A stretch of 64,000 bases of DNA from Janthinobacterium sp. Marseille (GCF_000013625.1 NC_009659.1:1674001-1738000), one strand, 5' to 3'; shown: positions 1 to 9,582, numbered from the stretch's first letter. Made by a program: numbers and translations. Notes: generated from the sequence alone by a model not told the origin.

Positions 1-1284
1 CTGCACACCATTGTGATTGCGGAAGACGGCCGTCCACTGGAAGTGCAGGTGCGTACCAATGATATGCACGACTTCGCCGAATACGGCGTGGCTGCACACT
101 GGCGTTACAAGGAAGCCGGCGGCTCGAATTTCTCCGGTCAAAAGTACGATGAAAAAATCGCCTGGCTGCGTCAGTTGCTGGCGTGGAAAAGCGAGGTGGT
201 CGATACCGTCGTCGGCCAGGAAGAAGTGCATCGTGATTGGGTGGAAAAACTCAAGTCGGCGACGCTGGATGACCGTATCTATGTATTGACGCCGCAGGCA
301 CGCGTGATCGAGTTGCCGAACGGCGCAACGCCTATCGATTTTGCTTATCACCTGCATAGCGATGTCGGTCATCGTTGCCGCGGTGCGCGTGTCGATGGCG
401 TGTTGGTGCCACTCAATACGGTACTGAAGAATGGCCAGACGGTAGACATCATTACCGCCAAGGGTGTCAGTACCGTGACCGGCACCGTTGGTCCGTCGCG
501 TGACTGGCTGTCGCCCGGTTATGCGGTCAGTTCGCGTACACGCGCAAAAGTGCGTGCATGGTTCAATGCGATTGACCAGCAAGAAACTTTGTCACATGGC
601 CGTGGCCTGGTGGAAAAGACCTTGCAGCGCGAAGGCAAAACAGCTGTCAACCTGGAAGAACTGGCACACAAGCTGGGCTTTTCCAAGGTCGATGATCTGT
701 TCCTCGCAGTGGGCAAGGATGAATTCAGCCTGCGTACGGTGGAGCACGCCTTGCATGGCGACGATCCGAACGCAGTGACCGAGTCGGACGATGCAGTTAT
801 CCCGCGCAAGAGTCGCGCTTCCAGCGTGGTGCATGGTGCCAAGTCGGGTGTGTTGGTGGTTGGTACCGATGGCTTGATGACACAATTGGCAAAGTGCTGC
901 AAACCGGCACCGCCGGATGAAATCGTCGGTTTCATTACACGCGGCAAGGGTGTGTCTATCCATCGCGCCGATTGCAAAAACTTCGTCGAGATGCGCACCA
1001 AGGCACCCGAGCGCGTGATCCAGACTGCCTGGGGCAGGCCGGAATCCGCGACTGTGTATCCGGTTGATATCTTTGTACTGGCCGGAGACAGGCAGGGCTT
1101 GCTGCGCGACATCTCGGATATTTTCCTGCGTGAAAAAATCAATGTGATCGGCGTCAGCACACAAAGCGTGAAAGGGCAGGCACGCATGGCCTTTACTGCA
1201 GAGATTGCTTCCACTGCGCAATTGCAGAAAGCACTCAATGTGATACGCGAAGTCAGCGGCGTGCTGGAAGCCAAGCGGCATTGA
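1..1284 (+). CDS. relA: GTP pyrophosphokinase RelA, C-terminal part (5' end outside window)
   Basis: The frame is open from base 1, so the gene is cut by the window edge. What remains is the end of the synthetase domain (EYGVAAHWRYKE near the start), a TGS domain (from DRIYVLTPQARVIELPNGAT), a helical stretch, the Cys-rich motif LAKCCKPAPPDEIVGF and a C-terminal ACT domain. This is the regulatory half of long RelA/SpoT proteins, which make (p)ppGpp during amino-acid starvation when bound to ribosomes. I prefer RelA over SpoT because relA usually precedes tRNA-Val and thrS in Burkholderiales. The HD hydrolase region that would separate them lies outside the window. Confidence 0.9.
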   Translation: MHTIVIAEDGRPLEVQVRTNDMHDFAEYGVAAHWRYKEAGGSNFSGQKYDEKIAWLRQLLAWKSEVVDTVVGQEEVHRDWVEKLKSATLDDRIYVLTPQARVIELPNGATPIDFAYHLHSDVGHRCRGARVDGVLVPLNTVLKNGQTVDIITAKGVSTVTGTVGPSRDWLSPGYAVSSRTRAKVRAWFNAIDQQETLSHGRGLVEKTLQREGKTAVNLEELAHKLGFSKVDDLFLAVGKDEFSLRTVEHALHGDDPNAVTESDDAVIPRKSRASSVVHGAKSGVLVVGTDGLMTQLAKCCKPAPPDEIVGFITRGKGVSIHRADCKNFVEMRTKAPERVIQTAWGRPESATVYPVDIFVLAGDRQGLLRDISDIFLREKINVIGVSTQSVKGQARMAFTAEIASTAQLQKALNVIREVSGVLEAKRH

Positions 1285-1372
1285 TAGCCTGATTTTTACC
1301 GGCAAAATCAGTTCGCTTTGAAATTTTTGCACTTAGTTCACAGAAGCACTAGCTAAGTAGATAATTTCTCGC

Positions 1373-1378
1373 TATAAT
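1373..1378 (+). promoter_or_regulatory. -10 element of the tRNA-Val promoter
   Basis: A perfect TATAAT lies 11 bases before the tRNA start, the right distance for a stable-RNA promoter. No good -35 hexamer is seen 16-18 bases upstream. Confidence 0.5.
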
Positions 1379-1389
1379 TTCGCTTCTTT

Positions 1390-1466
1390 AGGCGCGTAGC
1401 TCAGCTGGTTAGAGCACTACCTTGACATGGTAGGGGTCGTTGGTTCGAGTCCAATCGTGCCTACCA
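1390..1466 (+). tRNA. tRNA-Val (anticodon GAC)
   Basis: A 77-base cloverleaf with encoded CCA. The acceptor stem AGGCGCG pairs with CGTGCCT with one G-U pair. The D stem is GCTC/GAGC, the anticodon loop TTGACAT gives GAC, and the T arm carries TTCGAGT. It lies between relA and thrS. Confidence 0.95.
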
Positions 1467-1592
1467 ACGAAAAATTGGTAAAACCTGTAAGAGCGAGAAA
1501 GGCAACCCGGTTATGACACCGCGAACGGCAACCACATTGGTTTCCAGGCGACGCTAAGTCGGGTTCTTTTTCGTCATTACCATTTGAAAAAG

Positions 1593-1615
1593 CGCGGCTA
1601 GCCCGCGTTTTTTTT
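1593..1615 (+). terminator. intrinsic terminator or attenuator ahead of thrS
   Basis: Stem CGCGG/CCGCG with a 5-base loop is followed by eight T. It lies 75 bases before the thrS start, so it either ends the tRNA-Val transcript or attenuates thrS. A second, looser pairing AACCCG (1504-1509) / CGGGTT (1560-1565) also ends in a T-rich run. Confidence 0.6.
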
Positions 1616-1689
1616 CGTCCGCATTTTTTGTTGTTCAATTTATCCAGTCTAGCGTCAGCATGCAGGGTCCCGCTGAAACGGAGAGCAAA

Positions 1690-3597
1690 ATGATTACAGT
1701 CCGACTTCCCGATGGTTCGCAACGCGAATTTGATACGCCTGTCACCGTAGCGCAAGTTGCTGCCAATATCGGCACCGGTCTTGCCAAAGCGGCACTGGCC
1801 GGCAAGGTCAACGGCGATGTGGTCGATACTTCCTACCTGATCGAGAAAGACAGCGATCTGGCGATCATCACCGACAAGGATGCGGAAGGCATCGATGTGA
1901 TCCGTCATTCGACCGCCCACTTGCTGGCGTATGCGGTCAAGGAATTGTTTCCTGATGCGCAAGTCACCATCGGCCCTGTGATCGATAACGGCTTTTACTA
2001 CGATTTCTCGTACAAGCGTCCGTTTACACCTGAAGACCTGGTCGCGATCGAAAAGAAAATGACCGAACTGGCGAAAAAAGACGAGCCGGTTACCCGTAAA
2101 GTCATGCCGCGTGATGAAGCCGTCGCTTATTTCAAATCGATAGGCGAGGCTTACAAGGCTGAAATCATTGAATCCATTCCGGCGGACCAGGAAGTCTCGC
2201 TGTACACCGAAGGCAAGTTCACCGATCTGTGCCGCGGACCACACGTGCCATCGACCGGCAAGCTGAAAGTGTTCAAGCTGATGAAGCTGGCCGGCGCCTA
2301 CTGGCGTGGTGATTCCAAGAATGAAATGCTGCAGCGTATCTACGGCACCGCATGGGCGAAGAAAGAAGAGCAGGAAGCTTATCTGCACATGCTGGAAGAA
2401 GCCGAGAAGCGCGATCACCGCAAACTGGGTAAGCAGCTGGATTTCTTCCACTTCCAGGAAGAAGCGCCGGGCTTGATCTTTTGGCATCCAAAAGGCTGGT
2501 CGATCTGGCAACAGGTTGAGCAATACATGCGCAAGGTCTACCAGGACAACGATTACCAGGAAGTCAAAGCGCCGCAAATCCTGGATCGTGGTTTGTGGGA
2601 AAAAACCGGCCACTGGGATAACTATCGCGAAAACATGTTCGTGACCGAGTCGGAAAACCGTTCATACGCGCTCAAGCCGATGAACTGCCCGGGCCATGTA
2701 CAAATTTACAATAGCGATATGCGCAGCTATCGCGACCTGCCTTTGCGCTACGGTGAATTCGGTCAGTGCCATCGCAATGAGCCATCCGGTGCCTTGCACG
2801 GCATGATGCGCGTGCGTGGCTTTACGCAGGATGACGGCCATATTTTCTGTACGGAAGAACAAATTGCCGAAGAAGTAACGGCTTTCCATGCGCAGGCAAT
2901 GGCGGTGTACGCGGCTTTCGGTTTTGAAAACATCGACGTCAAGCTGGCTTTGCGTCCGGACAGCCGTATCGGCACCGAGGAAAGCTGGGATATCGCCGAA
3001 GAATCGCTGCGCTCCGCGCTGCGTGCCTGTGGCGTCAGCTGGACCGAATTGCCGGGCGAGGGTGCGTTTTACGGCCCCAAAATCGAATATCACCTGAAAG
3101 ACAGCCTGGGTCGTGCATGGCAAGTCGGTACCGTGCAGATCGATCCGTCGATGCCGGGGCGCCTGGGTGCGGAATATGTTGCAGTTGATAACACCCGTAA
3201 AACGCCGATCATGTTGCACCGGGCCATCGTCGGCTCGCTTGAGCGTTTTATTGGTATTTTGATAGAACATTACGCCGGTGCCTTGCCTTTGTGGCTTGCT
3301 CCGGTGCAAATCGCAGTGCTGAACATCTCGGATGCGCAGGCTGAATATGCACAGGCTGTTGCACAAAACCTGAAAAAACAAGGGTTTAGGGTTCACCTTG
3401 ATTTGCGTAATGAGAAAATTACCTATAAAATACGCGAGCATTCCGTTCAGAAGCTGCCGTACATCATTGTTATTGGCGATAAAGAACGGGACGCAGGTAC
3501 AGTGGCCGTGCGAGCGCGAGGCAATGTCGATCTGGGTGTAATGCCTGTCGATTTATTGGTTGATCGTCTCAATAGCGAGATAGATGCCAAAGCCTAA
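1690..3597 (+). CDS. thrS: threonyl-tRNA synthetase
   Basis: Class II synthetase that charges tRNA-Thr in the cytoplasm. It has 635 residues, against 642 in E. coli. An N-terminal TGS domain (1-60) precedes the editing domain with HSTAH at 73-77 and CRGPH. The catalytic core has MNCPGH with the zinc Cys, motif 2 ([19 protein letters not shown]) and motif 3 ([13 protein letters not shown]), then the anticodon-binding domain. A longer open frame begins at 1660, but the ATG at 1690 gives the family N-terminus [10 protein letters not shown] and has GGAGAG upstream. It heads the thrS-infC-rpmI-rplT group. Confidence 0.97.
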   Translation: MITVRLPDGSQREFDTPVTVAQVAANIGTGLAKAALAGKVNGDVVDTSYLIEKDSDLAIITDKDAEGIDVIRHSTAHLLAYAVKELFPDAQVTIGPVIDNGFYYDFSYKRPFTPEDLVAIEKKMTELAKKDEPVTRKVMPRDEAVAYFKSIGEAYKAEIIESIPADQEVSLYTEGKFTDLCRGPHVPSTGKLKVFKLMKLAGAYWRGDSKNEMLQRIYGTAWAKKEEQEAYLHMLEEAEKRDHRKLGKQLDFFHFQEEAPGLIFWHPKGWSIWQQVEQYMRKVYQDNDYQEVKAPQILDRGLWEKTGHWDNYRENMFVTESENRSYALKPMNCPGHVQIYNSDMRSYRDLPLRYGEFGQCHRNEPSGALHGMMRVRGFTQDDGHIFCTEEQIAEEVTAFHAQAMAVYAAFGFENIDVKLALRPDSRIGTEESWDIAEESLRSALRACGVSWTELPGEGAFYGPKIEYHLKDSLGRAWQVGTVQIDPSMPGRLGAEYVAVDNTRKTPIMLHRAIVGSLERFIGILIEHYAGALPLWLAPVQIAVLNISDAQAEYAQAVAQNLKKQGFRVHLDLRNEKITYKIREHSVQKLPYIIVIGDKERDAGTVAVRARGNVDLGVMPVDLLVDRLNSEIDAKA

Positions 3598-3656
3598 CGG
3601 GGTAACCCATAGCGCAAGAGCACGGCTTAATTATTTGATTTTAAAAGGAAATTGCA

Positions 3657-4178
3657 ATAGCTACTGACAAGTCGCATCGGATCAACGGTGAAATTACAGC
3701 GCCTGAATTGCGTTTGAGTGGTGTCGAAAACGAGGCACTCGGTATCGTTACTCTGGCAGAAGCCTTCCGCCTGGCGGAAGAGGCTAACGTCGATCTGGTA
3801 GAGATTGCGCCAACTGCGCAACCACCAGTCGCACGCCTGATGGATTACGGCAAGTTCAAATACCAGGAACAAAAGAAGGCGCACGAAGCCAAGCTGAAAC
3901 AGAAGATCATTCTGGTCAAGGAAGTCAAATTCCGGCCTGGTACCGATGATGGTGATTACAACATCAAGCTGCGCAACCTGATCAAATTCCTGGAAGACGG
4001 CGATAAAACCAAGATCACACTGCGTTTCCGCGGTCGTGAAATGGCGCATCAGGATATCGGCGTAAGAATGCTGGAACGTCTGAAACAAGATCTGGAACCA
4101 TACGGCCAGGTCGAACAATGGCCGAAGATGGAAGGCCGTCAGATGATCATGGTTCTGTCGCCGAAGAAAAAGAAATAA
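3657..4178 (+). CDS. infC: translation initiation factor IF-3, probable ATA start
   Basis: IF-3 binds the 30S subunit and rejects wrong start codons and initiator tRNAs. The protein reads [13 protein letters not shown] through DYGKFKY to VLSPKKKK, 173 residues, with N and C domains and a Lys-rich linker. No ATG, GTG or TTG occurs in frame between the TAA at 3642 and the TTG at 3708, and starting at 3708 would remove the conserved RINGEI. AAAAGGA at 3643-3649 is 7 bases before ATA 3657 and only 1 base before ATT 3651, so ATA fits best. infC genes are known for rare start codons that allow IF-3 to regulate its own synthesis. Confidence 0.93.
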   Translation: MATDKSHRINGEITAPELRLSGVENEALGIVTLAEAFRLAEEANVDLVEIAPTAQPPVARLMDYGKFKYQEQKKAHEAKLKQKIILVKEVKFRPGTDDGDYNIKLRNLIKFLEDGDKTKITLRFRGREMAHQDIGVRMLERLKQDLEPYGQVEQWPKMEGRQMIMVLSPKKKK

Positions 4179-4193
4179 GAATTTCGTGTGCAT

Positions 4194-4209
4194 CGTCCGG
4201 TAACGGGCG
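4194..4209 (+). other. small hairpin in the infC-rpmI spacer
   Basis: CGTCCG pairs with CGGGCG (one G-U) around a GTAA loop. There is no T run, so it is not a terminator. It lies 130 bases before rpmI, where other bacteria have ribosomal-protein L20 binding sites; that role here is only a guess. The 10 bases at 4190-4199 recur as half of the palindrome at 4941-4960. Confidence 0.35.
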
Positions 4210-4339
4210 ATTTACGCAAAATAGCAGTGGACTCGATTCCGCTGCATAACAAGTGAAAGCAGGCATCCAAGCGTAACGAAATTGTTGCCACCTGCAATCA
4301 TATAAAATGGAACTGTCCCTTAAAAGGACAGAGTGTGTC

Positions 4340-4537
4340 ATGCCTAAAATGAAAACGAAAAGCAGCGCCAAAAAGCGCTTTCGTGTACGTCCGGGTGGTA
4401 CCGTTAAACGCGGTCAAGCGTTTAAACGTCACATCCTGACCAAAAAAACCACCAAAAACAAACGTCAATTGCGCGGTGCTGTCGGTGTCCATGACACCAA
4501 CATGAATTCCGTACGCGCAATGATGCCGAACGCTTAA
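4340..4537 (+). CDS. rpmI: 50S ribosomal protein L35
   Basis: A 65-residue, very basic protein beginning [17 protein letters not shown] and ending RAMMPNA, the full normal length of bL35. The ATG at 4340 is chosen over the upstream frame opening at 4307 because it gives the family N-terminus. AAAAGGA lies 11 bases upstream. rplT follows after 28 bases, the usual co-transcribed pair. Confidence 0.97.
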   Translation: MPKMKTKSSAKKRFRVRPGGTVKRGQAFKRHILTKKTTKNKRQLRGAVGVHDTNMNSVRAMMPNA

Positions 4538-4565
4538 CCTCACACTCAATTATTAAGGAGTAATC

Positions 4566-4925
4566 ATGCCTAGAGTAAAACGTGGGGTCACAGCACGGGC
4601 CCGTCATAAGAAAGTCCTCGACCAAGCCAAAGGCTATCGTGGTCGTCGCAGCAAGGTATACCGTATTGCCAAGCAAGCAGTTATGCGCGCTGGCCAATAT
4701 GCATACCGCGATCGTCGTAACAAGAAACGTGTTTTCCGCGCTCTGTGGATCACCCGTATCAATGCAGCATCGCGTGAACATGGTCTGACATACAGCGTGT
4801 TCATGAACGGTCTGAAACGCGCATCCATCGAACTGGACCGTAAAGTCCTGGCCGATATGGCTGTGATGGACAAGCCGGCATTCGCTGCAATTGTGAATCA
4901 GGTGAAAGCAAACATCGCTGCTTAA
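4566..4925 (+). CDS. rplT: 50S ribosomal protein L20
   Basis: 119 residues starting [20 protein letters not shown], the typical bL20 N-terminus. This long basic arm reaches into 23S rRNA and is needed for early 50S assembly. AAGGAG sits 6-7 bases before the ATG. In other bacteria L20 also represses the infC-rpmI-rplT mRNA; no classical L20 pseudoknot could be assigned here by eye. Confidence 0.97.
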
Positions 4926-4940
4926 GTGTTGTGATCGTAT

Positions 4941-4960
4941 GCATCGTCCGCGGACGATGC
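4941..4960. repeat. perfect 20-bp palindrome between rplT and pheS
   Basis: GCATCGTCCGCGGACGATGC is its own reverse complement. In RNA it would form an 8-bp stem with a CGCG loop, just upstream of the terminator at 4974. Its first half also occurs at 4190-4199. It could be part of the pheST leader or a DNA-binding site. Confidence 0.7.
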
Positions 4961-4973
4961 AGCAATATCCGAG

Positions 4974-5011
4974 CGGGGCAGGGTTCCATACCTATGCCCC
5001 GTTTTATTTTT
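4974..5011 (+). terminator. intrinsic terminator or attenuator before pheS
   Basis: Stem CGGGGCA (4974-4980) / TGCCCCG (4995-5001) with a 14-base loop is followed by TTTTATTTTT. It ends 44 bases before the pheS start. It may close the rplT transcript or partly attenuate pheST. Confidence 0.75.
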
Positions 5012-5113
5012 GCTTTCCTTTTCGGCTTCCTTGCAAAGGACGAGAACAAACCGCATGAATCCCCTAGAACAACTTGTCACCCAAGCCCAGACCGATTTCG
5101 CCGCCGCAATTGA
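4994..5113 (+). CDS. Phe-rich short reading frame overlapping the pheS start (possible leader peptide)
   Basis: An ATG at 4994 opens a 39-codon frame whose fourth to twelfth residues are FIFAFLFGF, five Phe in nine. It runs into pheS in another frame and stops 59 bases past the pheS start codon. The position recalls the Phe-rich pheM leader of E. coli pheST. However, the Phe codons fall in and after the T run of the hairpin rather than before it, so classic attenuation geometry is absent. The ribosome-binding site is weak. The Phe bias may simply reflect the T-rich tract. Confidence 0.25.
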   Translation: MPRFIFAFLFGFLAKDENKPHESPRTTCHPSPDRFRRRN

Positions 5114-6071
5114 TGCCGCCGCGCTGGAAAACGCGAAAGCGAAGTACCTCGGTAAAACGGGACAGATCACCGAACAAATGAAGAGCCTGGGCAAGCTCGC
5201 GCCGGAAGAGCGCAAAGCACAGGGCGCTGTCATTAATTCCGCCAAAGAAAAGATAGAAGCAGCACTGACTGCGCGCCGCGATGCATTATCGAATGCACAG
5301 ATGGAAGCGCGTCTGAATGCAGAAGCTATCGACATCACACTGCCAGGCCGCGGTCGCGGTACCGGCGGCATACACCCAGTGATGCGCTCGTGGCAGCGCG
5401 TCGAAGAAATCTTCGGTTCGATCGGCTTTGATGTTGCCGACGGCCCGGAAATCGAAAATGACTGGACCAATTTCACCGCATTGAACAGCCCGGAGAACCA
5501 TCCTGCGCGTTCGATGCAGGATACCTTCTACATTGAAGGCAAGGATACGCAAGGCAAGCCTTTGCTGCTGCGTACCCACACCAGCCCGATGCAAGTGCGC
5601 TATGCGCGCATGAACAAACCACCGATCAAAGTCATCGCGCCGGGTCGTACTTACCGCGTCGATAGCGATGCCACCCATTCGCCTATGTTCCATCAGGTCG
5701 AAGGTTTGTGGATAGACGAAAACATCAGTTTCGCCGACCTCAAGGGTGTCTACCTGAATTTCGTCAAAGCCTTCTTTGAAACCGACGATTTGCAAGTGCG
5801 CTTCCGTCCATCGTATTTCCCGTTCACCGAGCCATCCGCCGAGATCGATATTGCTTTTGGCAGTGGTCCGCTGAAAGGTCGCTGGCTGGAAGTATCCGGT
5901 GCGGGTCAGGTACATCCGACCGTGCTGCGCAATATGGGTTTTGATCCGGAACAATTCATTGGCTTCGCGTTTGGCTCCGGCCTTGAACGCCTGACGATGC
6001 TGCGTTACGGCATCAACGATCTGCGCCTGTTCTACGAAGGCGATTTGCGGTTTCTCAAACAATTCAACTAA
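5055..6071 (+). CDS. pheS: phenylalanyl-tRNA synthetase alpha subunit
   Basis: 338-residue catalytic subunit of the alpha2-beta2 enzyme. An N-terminal coiled coil (about 1-95) precedes the class II core, which shows [26 protein letters not shown], FHQVEGL and the motif 3 sequence [18 protein letters not shown]. The frame is open from 5010, but the ATG at 5055 gives the family start [12 protein letters not shown]. It is followed by pheT. Confidence 0.96.
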   Translation: MNPLEQLVTQAQTDFAAAIDAAALENAKAKYLGKTGQITEQMKSLGKLAPEERKAQGAVINSAKEKIEAALTARRDALSNAQMEARLNAEAIDITLPGRGRGTGGIHPVMRSWQRVEEIFGSIGFDVADGPEIENDWTNFTALNSPENHPARSMQDTFYIEGKDTQGKPLLLRTHTSPMQVRYARMNKPPIKVIAPGRTYRVDSDATHSPMFHQVEGLWIDENISFADLKGVYLNFVKAFFETDDLQVRFRPSYFPFTEPSAEIDIAFGSGPLKGRWLEVSGAGQVHPTVLRNMGFDPEQFIGFAFGSGLERLTMLRYGINDLRLFYEGDLRFLKQFN

Positions 6072-6087
6072 AAGCAGTGACAAGCCG

Positions 6088-6110
6088 GAGCGCGCACTGG
6101 ATGCACGCTC
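6088..6110 (+). other. intercistronic hairpin between pheS and pheT
   Basis: GAGCGCGC pairs with GCACGCTC with one mismatch and a 7-base loop. It is followed by T-rich but interrupted sequence. It may modulate pheT relative to pheS or stabilise mRNA ends. Confidence 0.35.
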
Positions 6111-6157
6111 TGATTCTTTCTGTATTTTTGTGACGTCTGTGGCAAAAGGTTTTAATC

Positions 6158-8587
6158 ATGCAATTTTCCGAAAGCTGGCTCCGTACGATGGTCGATCCGA
6201 ACATGACTTCGGACGAATTGGCACACTTGTTGACGATGTCCGGCCTCGAGGTCGAAGAAGTCGAACCGGTGGCGCCGCCATTTTCGAATGTGGTAGTGGC
6301 CGAAGTACTGGAAGTCGCCAGGCATCCGAATGCTGATCGTCTGAATGTGTGCCAGGTCAATGTCGGCACCGGCACCATGCTCAACATCGTGTGTGGTGCG
6401 CCGAATGTGCGCGCCGGCATGAAAGTGGTGTGCGCGATGGCTGGTGCCATCCTGCCGCCTGGTGAAGACGGCAAACCATTCGAAATCAAGGTCGGCGCAT
6501 TGCGCGGTGTGGAATCGCAAGGCATGTTGTGCTCGGCCCGCGAATTGAAATTGTCGGACGAGCAGGGCGGCTTGATGGACTTGCCGGCCGATGCACCGGT
6601 CGGACAAAACTTCCGTGATTACTATCAACTGAACGACCTCAAGTTCACGATCAAGCTGACCCCGAACAAGGCGGATTGCCTGTCGGTCTTGGGCGTGGCG
6701 CGTGAAGTATCGGCCTTGACCGGTACGCCTTTGAAGGCACCGACTTTCCAGCCGGTGGCAGCGACGATTACCGATGTATTACCGGTAAAGATTTCGGCTC
6801 CTGATTTGTGCGGTCGTTTTTCCGGTCGCATTATCCGTGGCTTGAATGCCAGGGCGCAGACCCCGGACTGGATGAAGCAGCGCCTTGAGCGCAGCGGCCA
6901 GCGCCCGATCTCGGCATTGGTGGATATCTCCAACTACGTCATGCTGGAACTCGGTCGTCCTACCCACGTATTCGACCTGAGCAAAATCAACGGCGGCCTC
7001 GATGTACGTTGGGGCAAAGCCGGTGAATCGCTGAAGCTCCTCAACGGCAATACGGTTGCCGTCGATGAATGGGTCGGCGTGATCGCGGATGAAAAAGAAA
7101 TCGAATCGCTGGCCGGCATCATGGGTGGCGATGCCAGCGCCGTATCGCTGGATACGCAAGACATCTACCTCGAAGCGGCATTCTGGTACCCGAATGCGAT
7201 CCAGGGCCGTGGCCGTCGTTTTAACTTCTCTACCGATGCAGCCCATCGTTTTGAACGTGGTGTCGATTTCGCGACTACAGTCGAGCACATGGAGCGCATC
7301 ACGGCATTGATCGTTGAAATCTGTGGCCAGAAGGATTTGACCAAGGTCGGCCCTATCGATGATCACGTGGTGAACCTGCCCAAGCGTGAAGCTGTCAGCG
7401 TACGCACTGCACGTGCCGTCAAAGTCATTGGCGTGCCGCTGACCGATGAAATGATCGCGGATATCTTTACCCGTCTTGGATTGAGTTTCACGCAAAAAGA
7501 CGGCGTGTTCTCGGTGACGCCACCGTCGTACCGCTTCGATATCGAAATCGAAGAAGACCTGATCGAAGAGATCGCGCGCGTCTATGGTTTTGAAAACATT
7601 CCTGCCTTGCCGCCAGTCGCGGCCAGTGCCATGCGTATCCCGCCGGAAAACACCCGCTCGCTGTTCACGATACGTCGCCAGCTGGCTGATGCGGATTACC
7701 AGGAAGTGGTTAACTTCAGTTTCGTTGAACAGGAATGGGAAGCGGATTTCGCTGGCAATACCAATCCGATCAAACTGCTCAATCCTATCGCGAGCCAGAT
7801 GAGCGTGATGCGTTCGTCGATGATAGGCAGCCTGATCGCGAATGTACGCTACAACCTGAATCGCAAAGTCAGCCGCATCCGCCTGTTTGAAATCGGTGCG
7901 ATTTACCTGCGCAACAATGTCGAGCAAGATGGTCCGTTGTCGGTTGCCGGTTTCGACCAGCCGAAACGTGTCGCTGCAATTGCCTATGGTTCGGTTGCTG
8001 AAGAGCAATGGGGGCTGGCTTCGCGCAACGTCGACTACTTCGATGTGAAGGCTGATCTGGAAGCCTTGTTTGCGCCGCAAACCTTAACATTTGTCAAAGT
8101 TGAGCACCCGGCATTGCATCCGGGGCGCTCTGCCAGTATTTTGCTCAATGGTGAAGTCATTGGCTTTATCGGTGAATTGCATCCACGCTGGCAACAAAAA
8201 TATGACCTGCCTTTGGCACCGGTTTTATTTGAAGTCAACGCGACTGCATTGCAAAGTGTCGGCGTCCCGAGCTACAAGGAAATTTCCAAATTCCCTGCAG
8301 TAACCCGGGATCTGGCGCTGGTGGTAAAACAAACGGTCGCCATGCAGGACCTGATGGATGCTTTTATTTCTGAAAAGCAATACAATCCAGTTTGTAATAT
8401 TCTGCAAGTGGTTGTTTTATTTGATGAATATCGTGGCAAAGGCCTGGAGCCGGATGAAAAAAGCCTTGCTTTCCGCTTCACCTTACAAGATACTCAATTA
8501 ACCCTGCAAGACGATTTGGTTGATGCCGCAATGGCTGCATTTGTTGCTGCCGCCACTAGCAAGCATGGGGCCAAATTGCGTGCATAA
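6158..8587 (+). CDS. pheT: phenylalanyl-tRNA synthetase beta subunit
   Basis: 809 residues (E. coli 795). Order of domains: an N-terminal tRNA-binding EMAP-like domain (about 40-150), B3/B4 editing domain, B5 DNA-binding-like domain, a degenerate class II core, and a C-terminal anticodon-binding ferredoxin-like domain (from [14 protein letters not shown]). It provides tRNA recognition and removal of mischarged Tyr. AAAAGG is 8 bases before the ATG. ihfA begins 19 bases after the stop. Confidence 0.97.
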   Translation: MQFSESWLRTMVDPNMTSDELAHLLTMSGLEVEEVEPVAPPFSNVVVAEVLEVARHPNADRLNVCQVNVGTGTMLNIVCGAPNVRAGMKVVCAMAGAILPPGEDGKPFEIKVGALRGVESQGMLCSARELKLSDEQGGLMDLPADAPVGQNFRDYYQLNDLKFTIKLTPNKADCLSVLGVAREVSALTGTPLKAPTFQPVAATITDVLPVKISAPDLCGRFSGRIIRGLNARAQTPDWMKQRLERSGQRPISALVDISNYVMLELGRPTHVFDLSKINGGLDVRWGKAGESLKLLNGNTVAVDEWVGVIADEKEIESLAGIMGGDASAVSLDTQDIYLEAAFWYPNAIQGRGRRFNFSTDAAHRFERGVDFATTVEHMERITALIVEICGQKDLTKVGPIDDHVVNLPKREAVSVRTARAVKVIGVPLTDEMIADIFTRLGLSFTQKDGVFSVTPPSYRFDIEIEEDLIEEIARVYGFENIPALPPVAASAMRIPPENTRSLFTIRRQLADADYQEVVNFSFVEQEWEADFAGNTNPIKLLNPIASQMSVMRSSMIGSLIANVRYNLNRKVSRIRLFEIGAIYLRNNVEQDGPLSVAGFDQPKRVAAIAYGSVAEEQWGLASRNVDYFDVKADLEALFAPQTLTFVKVEHPALHPGRSASILLNGEVIGFIGELHPRWQQKYDLPLAPVLFEVNATALQSVGVPSYKEISKFPAVTRDLALVVKQTVAMQDLMDAFISEKQYNPVCNILQVVVLFDEYRGKGLEPDEKSLAFRFTLQDTQLTLQDDLVDAAMAAFVAAATSKHGAKLRA

Positions 8588-8606
8588 ACAGGCAGGGACT
8601 AACGAT

Positions 8607-9020
8607 ATGAACGACGTGAATTCAGCCGAACTCCAATCCGTATTAGCTGCCGACCTCAACCGCGCAATGATGGAGGCGCAAGTACGCTCGCAAGCGGAAA
8701 AAAACCTCCCGACCCTGACCAAGGCTGAGTTGGCAGAGTTGCTGTTCGAGCAAGTCGGTTTAAACAAGCGCGAAGCCAAGGATATGGTCGAAACTTTCTT
8801 CGACGAAATCCGTAATGCACTGGAACGCGGTGAATCGGTCAAGCTATCCGGTTTCGGCAATTTTCAGTTGCGTGACAAGCCACAGCGTCCGGGCCGTAAC
8901 CCAAAGACCGGGGAAGAAATCCCGATCACTGCACGTCGGGTCGTGACTTTCCATGCCAGCCAAAAGCTCAAGGGCATGGTGGAAGATTCCAGCCAACAGC
9001 CGCTCGCGCAAACTGCCTGA
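8607..9020 (+). CDS. ihfA: integration host factor alpha subunit
   Basis: Nucleoid protein that bends DNA as a heterodimer with IHF beta. The DNABII core starts at about residue 37 ([16 protein letters not shown]), and the arm carries [14 protein letters not shown]. With 137 residues it is longer than the 99 of E. coli, because about 36 polar residues precede the core and about 15 follow it. The ATG at 8607 has AGGGA upstream; an internal ATG at 8667 would shorten the extension. The pheT-ihfA-MerR order is common in proteobacteria. Confidence 0.93.
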   Translation: MNDVNSAELQSVLAADLNRAMMEAQVRSQAEKNLPTLTKAELAELLFEQVGLNKREAKDMVETFFDEIRNALERGESVKLSGFGNFQLRDKPQRPGRNPKTGEEIPITARRVVTFHASQKLKGMVEDSSQQPLAQTA

Positions 9021-9025
9021 TCTAG

Positions 9026-9418
9026 ATGAACGAACGGATCCAGAAACCAGAATTGGTTGCCTTGCCGCCAATTCCCGCCAAGCGTTACTTCACTATCGGT
9101 GAAGTCAGCGAACTGTGCGGGGTGAAGCCGCACGTCCTGCGCTATTGGGAACAGGAATTCACGCAACTCAAGCCGGTCAAGCGTCGCGGCAATCGTCGTT
9201 ATTACCAGCATCATGAAGTGCTGCTGATCCGTCGTATCCGGGAGTTGCTGTACGAGCAGGGCTTCACCATCAGTGGTGCGCGCAACAAGCTCGACAGCCG
9301 TATCCTGGAAGCGAATGGCGATGATGATGCAGTGCCGGATTCAGGGCCAACAGTAGATGCGGATCAGCTCGCTGACATTCGCAATGAACTGGTCGAGATC
9401 CTGGCGTTGTTGAAATAA
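9026..9418 (+). CDS. MerR-family transcriptional regulator
   Basis: 130 residues with an N-terminal winged helix-turn-helix typical of MerR (YFTIGEVSELCGVKPHVLRYWEQEF, RRGNRRYYQHHEVLLIRRIRELLYEQGFTI), then a short acidic linker and a C-terminal helix. There are no Cys residues placed to bind metal, so a metal-responsive role is unlikely. It starts 5 bases after the ihfA stop and is probably co-transcribed. Its target is unknown; homologues sit beside ihfA in many beta- and gammaproteobacteria. Confidence 0.9.
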   Translation: MNERIQKPELVALPPIPAKRYFTIGEVSELCGVKPHVLRYWEQEFTQLKPVKRRGNRRYYQHHEVLLIRRIRELLYEQGFTISGARNKLDSRILEANGDDDAVPDSGPTVDADQLADIRNELVEILALLK

Positions 9419-9462
9419 GATCGCGTGAAGAACAGAACACCAGCTCTTTTGGGCCGGAAATG

Positions 9463-9499
9463 AAAAAAGGGTTGCAGCAAATTTGCTGCAACCCTTTTT
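9463..9499. terminator. bidirectional intrinsic terminator
   Basis: GGGTTGCAGCAAA runs directly into its complement TTTGCTGCAACCC, flanked by an A run on one side and five T on the other. It ends the pheST-ihfA-MerR unit, and the minus-strand tRNA-Pro transcript from the other side. Confidence 0.92.
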
Positions 9500-9505
9500 G
9501 TTTTT

Positions 9506-9582
9506 TGGTCGGGACGGAGTGATTCGAACACTCGACCCCTTGCACCCCATGCAAGTACGCTACCAGGCTGCGCTACGCCCCG
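9506..9582 (-). tRNA. tRNA-Pro (anticodon GGG)
   Basis: Read on the minus strand: acceptor CGGGGCG pairs with CGTCCCG, anticodon loop ATGGGGT gives GGG, T arm has TTCGAAT, and CCA is encoded. 77 bases. Confidence 0.95.

Noticed and set aside
1417..2613. 398-codon minus-strand frame over tRNA-Val and thrS
   Set aside because: It lies antisense to thrS and includes the tRNA; its start TIGLEPTTPTMSR is the typical reverse translation of a tRNA. No domain is visible.
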